Origin: Penelope pileata
Lineage: Eukaryota; Chordata; Aves; Galliformes; Cracidae
Length of the DNA: 64,000 nucleotides
Assembly (NCBI GenBank): GCA_013396635.1
Contig: WBMW01003175.1
Coordinates: 186,582 to 250,581, forward strand
Reading direction: 5' to 3'
Of this stretch, positions 58,198 to 64,000 are shown piece after piece. Below the pieces are notes generated by a model. It made no database searches. It saw only the letters and a list, made by a program, of their open reading frames with translations, and was not told the DNA's origin. The translations under genes were made by a program, and so were the position numbers. Positions within the stretch are counted from its first letter, which is position 1, and the number at the start of each line of letters is the position of its first letter.

Positions 58198-60940
58198 GAT
58201 ATTGATCTGTTTTGTGATTACGCAAAGTAAATCACCTGAAAGCCAGAATAAATATGCCAGCCCCTTTCAAAAGAAACATACAAAAAGTACCTTCAAGCAA
58301 TATCTGTTTTATTTTAATTACAATTATTGGATGACTAGCTCTAAACTAGAGCTTTATATTTTAATTAAATATACATACTGTTACTTTCCCAAAATTGAGG
58401 AAAATGTTGGAGAAATTTATTAGAAACTAGAAAAGTAACAAGCAATGAAAACTCAAACATAAGACAAAATGAATCATCGCATGAAATCTCGTTTTGTCTG
58501 ATAGTGATTCCATTCATTCACAAAGGATGAAGCTTACAGTGTTGTTAACAAAACTAGCATTTAAAAAGGCTATAATGTAACATTGCAAAGTTTTATCAGA
58601 TTACTGAGTTTCAAAAACTCCATGGGTACACTTCAAAAAAATGCTACACCTTTTTCTTTTGTTTGTCTTCATAGAAATGGCTGCTGTTCATAAGAAATAC
58701 AGAAGAGTAACTAGAGCTTTTGGTCTGTAGTACTGATAACACCTCACTTTGCTTGCAACAGTGGCTGCAGCAGTACTCTGCAGTATAGGAGCAGTAGCCT
58801 ACCTCACTGAATACTGTATGACTATATAAAGTGTTAAAACACAGAAATTGCTACCAACTATACTACCTATCATAATATGCTATTCTCTGTTCAGACTTTG
58901 AGCTAGCTAGAAAACTTTTTTTTTTTATATAAAATTTCTGCCCTACACCTGAACAGATAAAATATATTGCAGCTTTTGTGAACGTACACTGTGCTTGAAA
59001 ACTATGTTATGTATATCTTAATTTGAAGGTCAAATTCTGCGGGTTCCCCTTAGGTTGTGCCAGCCCATGGAATCAACTGAAGTAACATGGATTTGGCCAT
59101 ACATTACAGCTGAAAAGCACACCACAAAGAATTGTGGTTTTATGTCTGTGCAGTTATGCCACATTCTCACCGTTATGAGGCATAGCTTGCAGCCACACAG
59201 AAGGAATAATGTGTGGAAATCAGGAACCCATGGAAAAATACTTCTAAACCCATAGATCTAATGCCATTTGAGCATAAACATTAACATTCTAATCTGAAAC
59301 ATTTTATTCTTTACTGACACTGATGTTAAGTAAATAACATAATTACTGAAAGGTCCCATGTGATGCCAAATGCTGTTGTTGTCAACAAAAACAAAGCCAA
59401 AAGTACAGACACTTAGCTACCTTCCCTCTCTCCTCTCTTGTTGCACTTTTTCAGTTCTTTCCTTTTCACCTCTTTATCAGTTTTTTTTTTTCATTTTGAC
59501 AGTGGAAAACAAAGGAAAATGTCGAAACAGCAAAAGAAATCTTTAAAGAAAATGGTATTTTGAAAGGTAAATGTTAAACAAAATCTGTGAGCAGTGCTTT
59601 TCACCAGCTCAGAACAATGGGTCTTATTGTACTACTGCTTCTGTGAACTCCTCAAACCTGTTGCCCTGGGATGGTGACACTTAGATTACCTGCCTTCTGC
59701 AGAGGAACTGCCAGTGTGTTATTCAGTAATAATATTGATAACATCTTGCTTTGCTTGCTACACACAGATCACTTTTCTCAAACTTCTGCCTGCTCTGGCA
59801 AAGTACGTTCTCTTTTCCCAGTCACTTCCCTCTGTGCTGGTAGGTGTGGGACTCAGCATGAGTAGGTATCAGACAGAACCTTTTTCCAACAATGTCTTTC
59901 TTTTTTCTCTTTTCACCTGGACCCACAGTCATACTATTAACATAATGGCTCCTTTCGTGCTGTATGATGTGGAGGAATTTCAGAGCTCGGAGTTATTTCT
60001 CAACAAGTGAGAAAATTTTTTAAACACTGCCGGTTATTTCCCATGGCAGTGAATCATCTTTGTGGTAAGGTAACATGCTGCAGTGCCATGAATTATAGCT
60101 CAAAATGCATACAAAGCAGTGTCTTCAGTGGAAGGCTGGTTCAGTTATTAGCATACCATCAGAGTGAAACTTGGAGTGATATCAGAGGAGGTGGCAAATT
60201 CTCATGAACATGATTTCCAGAATTGGCCTGTCTTGATAAGGAATGAATAGGTGAACAGGAGGAAGTGGTGTTGATGCTTCAGAATAACTGGGGGTCACGG
60301 CTGTCTTCAAGAAAGATAACACACAATGGCAGCACGTCATTGCACCAAAGAGAAGAAAAAGCAGTTGCTCCCTGTCTCTTCCTTGAAGAGCATGCGTTCC
60401 AGACGGTCCCCTCCTACCTGACAGCCCAAGGGTGAAGCTTCACCAGCCTGCCAAGACTCCCAGTCTCATGGCCACAGCAAGCAGGGCAGCCTTCATAACC
60501 CACTGGGAAGAATGCTGTCATCCTCAGAGATGAAGTTTTGCCTTCCCCAGGCTGGAGTGGAGCGATGCCCAGCAGGAACCACACCGGGCAGATCACCAGA
60601 ATTTCAGAAACTCTGCCCTCAGTGTAAGAAGTGAGAGCTTCTAAAGCCAAGAGGATGCTACTGTGCTTCCCAATGCTGAGCCACTCTCCCACTCCGTGCT
60701 GTGTTTTGGAAACAATCACAATAGCTGGTGCCACTCACTGTGTTTCCAGAGAAGTGTTCCAGGAAGAAGTTTTCTTTCCGTGTTCCAACACATGATTAAA
60801 GGCACACTTTTAGCAATGGGGCACACACCAGATTTTCTCCATCCAGCAATAGCAAAATAATTTCAGCTCCTGAGAGTTTCTTATTCCCTCATTTTTTATA
60901 ATAATGTCCCTCACACTATTATGTTGTGTTTACTCAGCTC
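58198..60940. other. Unique non-coding DNA
   Basis: No exon or repeat family recognised. The stretch 60400-60760 is more GC-rich than its surroundings and has a 106-codon minus-strand frame (60734-60414) without domains. It lies just upstream of the TATA/CRE-like site, so it deserves a conservation check. Confidence 0.55.
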
Positions 60941-60950
60941 CTGAACACAG

Positions 60951-60997
60951 ATATAAAAGGCCGAGTGAGAGGGACCGTCTCTCTATTGACGTCATCA
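60951..60997 (+). promoter_or_regulatory. Candidate promoter or enhancer: TATA-like box plus full CRE
   Basis: ATATAAAAGG at 60951-60960 is a good TATA-box match. TGACGTCA at 60987-60994 is the full palindromic CRE bound by CREB/ATF factors, and it carries a CpG in an otherwise CpG-poor window. A second ACGTCAG half-site occurs near 61094. Spacing from the TATA-like box would put a start site near 60980-60990. No open frame or known transcript follows, so promoter function is inference. Confidence 0.35.
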
Positions 60998-62335
60998 GGG
61001 GATGCAATAACTTTCACCACAACTGAATTTTATCCAAAATCTATGCTAAAAATGGCTGTATAAACATTTGCTTTTTTAAAAACAGTAAATATACGTCAGT
61101 CTGTGTCTCCGCAGGAAATGAAAAAGTTATTTCATATTTGGTTTTCTGCTTAGGAGCCACAGGCACACCCTTCAACAATATAAGCTATCTGACTAAACAG
61201 CGGGAGTTACTTTTCTGAATTGAAGGAGTGCGAAAATGAATTGTCTATTTTGCTAGCTGTTCTGTCATTTAAAAATTATCCAAAGCCACTTTCATGTTTG
61301 ATACATTTCTATGCCTCATTGCAGTTCTGAATGAATCTTTATGACTAACTTATACATCCCAAATAAAGGATTTGGAATGGAAATATTAACCTAATGGTGC
61401 AAACCGTGTTTCTGTAATACACCACAAGTTAATGCTCCTGACTTTTCATAATTTTATGTTGTTGTTTGGGAAGAGCTACATCACAATTTTCTAAACTTTG
61501 AGCCATACTAATTCACTTATTTGAATAATGAGCATTTTCAAAGTATTTTGCCAGTGTGACAGAGGCCAAATCATGCTCTTTTGGGAACTGTTTGTGTAAG
61601 TATGAAGTTCCTTCATATTTCCAAGTGCTACAGAAGAGCTGGCAGGAAAGTAAGAATTCCTCTGCATGAAACATTAAAATTTTTTGAAATATCTTTTCAC
61701 TCCCCATGAGAACTAAATTAAGTTATTTCCCATTAAAAAAAGAGAGAGAGAGAGAGTGCAGTACAAATGATCAGGTTAGTCAATTGCAGTAAGGGCAGCC
61801 CTCTCAAAAGTCATAAAGTTTAGCTTCCACCTGTGGGTCAGACAGCACCTTGGTCTGCCTATAGCAGGGTGTTGTGAGGAAAATCTCTTTCCATTTCAGT
61901 CCAAAATTCTCTGTATGTGAGAAACTTTCTTAAAGAAAGTTTTGATAAATATTAATTTCTGTGAAAAGCTTTAGGGTGTCAATGGCAACAATTTTATTGC
62001 AATAAATACCAGTATACACAAACTGTACGAGAAGCTTCTATGTTGGCTTTCCTTAATCCTTGTGAAGTCTTCCTGAGAGGTCTAAAAGTATTATCTTTAT
62101 TACCATCCTGCATTCATGTTTTAATACATTTCTATTTCCTAGTTTTTCACATATCCTTTTCTTTTCCAAATATCTTCCTAATTTTGTATTGAAAACCTAA
62201 AGCAGGACTCTCACAAAACCATTTATCTCCAGAAACATCAGCCACCACAGCTCAGCACTGTGGCTCCATACAGCAAAAGACCAAAGTAATTCCTTCTCTT
62301 AAATGCTTTGTAGTATTGGGGGCCTTTGAGCCTGA
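60998..62335. other. Unique non-coding DNA
   Basis: No gene recognised. The only simple repeat is the (AG)8 run at 61740-61756. Confidence 0.6.
61740..61756. repeat. (AG)8 dinucleotide repeat
   Basis: Eight AG units following a short A run; a minor microsatellite. Confidence 0.9.
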
Positions 62336-62420
62336 CCCCGCAACCCTTATACGTACAAGTAGTCCTGGTTGCCCTTATATAAGTAAGAGTTAACTGCTCG
62401 TGTGTGTAAAGGTTGCAAGG
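62336..62420. repeat. Old palindromic repeat with 29-bp arms
   Basis: Arm 62336-62364 (CCCCGCAACCCTTATACG onward) pairs with arm 62392-62420 (ending AAAGGTTGCAAGG). Twenty of 29 positions agree and all nine differences are transitions, the pattern expected of neutral decay of an originally perfect palindrome. It resembles the 'CCTGATCCTGCAACCCTTAC..' palindromic repeats of sauropsid genomes. The name and class are uncertain; a non-autonomous DNA transposon is my best guess. Confidence 0.6.
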
Positions 62421-62884
62421 TGAGTCCCTTTGAATATCATTATCCCAAGTATAGTAACTGTTTTGCTGAAACTCTTGGGTTATCTTTTAAAAACGAACAC
62501 ATATTACTCAATGGAGAATTCTAGAGGGGGAAAAAAATACGTTAATGTTGCATTTTGAAGGCAGACAGAGGTCATATGAAAGTTGCCCAAGATTTTTGAT
62601 TGAGTAATGTACTTTGGAATAAGTTGCTGTGACTCTTTGGCAAAACACTGTTTATTGTTCAAGTGAAATTTTTCACAGTTAATAAGATGGTCAGTTGCAG
62701 GTATTGAAAATATTTGCCCTGCCAAATACCACAAGAGTGAAAACCTTCGAGCTGGTTGAATAATGAAACAGAAATCATTCCAGCAAAGTGCTGGAATTGA
62801 CAGCTGGTGGAGAAATTCCCAAAATGTTATTTGACCAAAAAAAGAAACTGTTTTACTGATTAAAAATGTAACAACACCAGCAAT

Positions 62885-62885
<1 letters not shown>
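62421..62885. other. Unique non-coding DNA
   Basis: The 151-codon minus-strand frame 62959-62504 is the longest in the window, but it runs straight through the poly-A tract as a phenylalanine run and has no domain. I treat it as chance. Confidence 0.6.

Positions 62886-62919
<34 letters not shown>
62886..62919. repeat. Poly-A run (34 bp)
   Basis: Thirty-four uninterrupted A. No retroposed gene or LINE body is recognisable upstream, so it is listed as a simple repeat rather than a retroposon tail. Confidence 0.95.
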
Positions 62920-62920
<1 letters not shown>

Positions 62921-63828
62921 AGAAAAAAATATTTCTGACCATTTTAAAAGAATTGCCAAAATATTTTGATTAGGTTATTTGCAGAGAAGTTTGACTAGCA
63001 CTGAAATAGATCAAGTGTTCATAATCCTCCCTCTTTTTTTCTTTTTTTAAAAAAAAGGAAATTCTTTTGTTTATCCAGATACTTCTGTTCATGCACAGCT
63101 TACTTTCCATTGGCCACATGATGCCATCAGTGTTTAAGCGGATTCTCCACTGATGTCAATGGAAAATTCTGCTTACAAAGCTCTGGTTAATTTTTGCTGC
63201 TTTATGAGCCAAAAGAGTATATGAATCACAGTGCTGAAATTGCATTTGGACAATAATGACCAAAAATTCTGCATAAGCATTCAATGATTCAGGAACACAT
63301 GCTGCTTTCAGGAACATCAGCCTAAAATGGACAAACAGTGTGACTGGAAACGCAATATGGCTTTGCGGCAGCTGTTTACCAACGATCTCCTTCTACCCTA
63401 AACCCAAGTTCTGTAAGGTGGATAAATACTTTTCTGAGGCTGGGCCCTCTGGGATTTGCTCTTTTCCAGCAACATGAACTTTGTCATGTGTGGCACACAG
63501 ACACTTCCACTGCAATCTCATGCAAAATTTCTGAGTAAATTCTGTATATACACACACAAACATTACAGAGAGGTGTCCTCTCTGTTTCTGTGACTTCCAG
63601 CAAATGAGTGTTACAATAAAAATCCTCTTCTTATGGAACACGAGCAAGTATCTCAGAGAAACTGAGCTCAGATCTGTTTCAAATTTGGGAAGAACTTAGC
63701 GACAAGAGCAGCAGAAGTCTCATAAAGGCAAATAGATCCTGTTGGGAGTGCACTGTGCCTTCCCCACAGCCAGTCGTGGGCTCCCAATGAGTTCGCCACC
63801 GCACTCCCACAAAGCCTGAGCACCCTCT
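62920..63828. other. Unique non-coding DNA
   Basis: No gene recognised. The sequence becomes GC-richer from about 63720. Confidence 0.6.
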
Positions 63829-63849
63829 GGGCTGGGGGTGGGGAGAGGG
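63829..63849 (+). other. G-quadruplex motif
   Basis: GGG-CT-GGGGG-T-GGGG-AGA-GGG fits the four-tract G3+N1-7 rule with short loops. It sits in a local GC-rich, CpG-containing patch at about 63720-63860, unlike the AT-rich surroundings. Folding potential is read directly; any role is unknown. Confidence 0.7.
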
Positions 63850-64000
63850 CATTTAATGCACGCTAGTTCCAGGGAAAAACCTAATATACTTTAAAATTTT
63901 AATTTTTGAAAAGCTATCATGCCCTCCCCCCAAAAGAAAGGTGTAAAGAGGGAAAACATGAACTGCAGTGGAACTAAAATTCAGATCAGTGCTCTTCATC

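Noticed and set aside
62504..62959. 151-codon minus-strand frame, the longest in the window
   Set aside because: It passes through the 34-bp poly-A as poly-phenylalanine, with no recognisable domain on either side.
63120..63190. Possible additional palindromic repeat with CACTGATGTCAATGG
   Set aside because: Only the central block is suggestive; no complementary arms could be found.
1..64000. tRNA genes, rRNA, CRISPR arrays, or a new enzymatic or defence system
   Set aside because: No B-box (GGTTCGAATCC-like) cloverleaf, no regularly spaced direct repeats with unique spacers and no gene cluster were seen on either strand; the DNA is vertebrate and non-coding.

Overview
This window is vertebrate, and almost certainly bird, non-coding nuclear DNA. 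The clearest sign is a set of 5'-truncated CR1 LINEs whose 3' ends carry the avian signature: a 'CCTTCCAACCC' block followed by ATTCTRTG-type octamers. These occur with three copies of a Charlie-like hAT DNA transposon and one internally deleted mariner of the kind called Galluhop in chicken. That combination would suit a galliform or another bird with the same element set. The bird call is firm; the order is a guess. The sequence is AT-rich and CpG-poor, and it contains one 40-N assembly gap (23904-23943) and one single N (21606), so it is draft-quality assembly.

I found no host protein-coding gene. All open frames are short, many start at non-ATG codons, and none resembles a known cellular protein. 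The only recognisable coding matter is dead transposon protein: CR1 ORF2 reverse transcriptase (28.2-29.0 kb, 37.3-37.7 kb, 57.9-58.2 kb), hAT transposase (9.26-9.79 kb, 15.1-16.4 kb, 55.7-55.9 kb) and a mariner transposase N-terminus (45.6-45.9 kb). I saw no tRNA, rRNA, recognisable ncRNA or CRISPR array. The window reads as a gene desert or a very long intron.

Layout: 1-9 kb is unique AT-rich DNA with a diverged ~465-bp tandem duplication at 6.4-7.2 kb. 9-10.1 kb has hAT copy 1 and a short CR1 tail. 10-15 kb is unique and includes a pure (TCTTA)20 pentanucleotide array. 15.1-16.6 kb is hAT copy 2, which keeps most of the transposase region. 16.6-28 kb is mostly unique and includes the gap. 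28-29.1 kb is a minus-strand CR1 with a scrambled 5' end. 31-35.4 kb is unique, with a cluster of old palindromic repeats at its end. 37.2-37.9 kb is a CR1 that begins with a fold-back inverted duplication and ends in a (CA)12 run. 41-46 kb has two MIR-like relics and the mariner. 46-54.3 kb is unique. 54.3-58.2 kb is dense in repeats: an ancient CR1, a hAT/CR1 chimeric junction and a further CR1. 58.2-64 kb is unique, with a TATA-plus-CRE promoter-like site near 60.97 kb, another old palindrome at 62.3 kb, a 34-bp poly-A run and a G-quadruplex motif at 63.83 kb.

Nothing here looks like a new enzymatic or defence system. The points worth following are structural: the fold-back CR1, the hAT/CR1 junction, independent internal deletions in one hAT family, the old palindromic elements, and the isolated TATA/CRE site.
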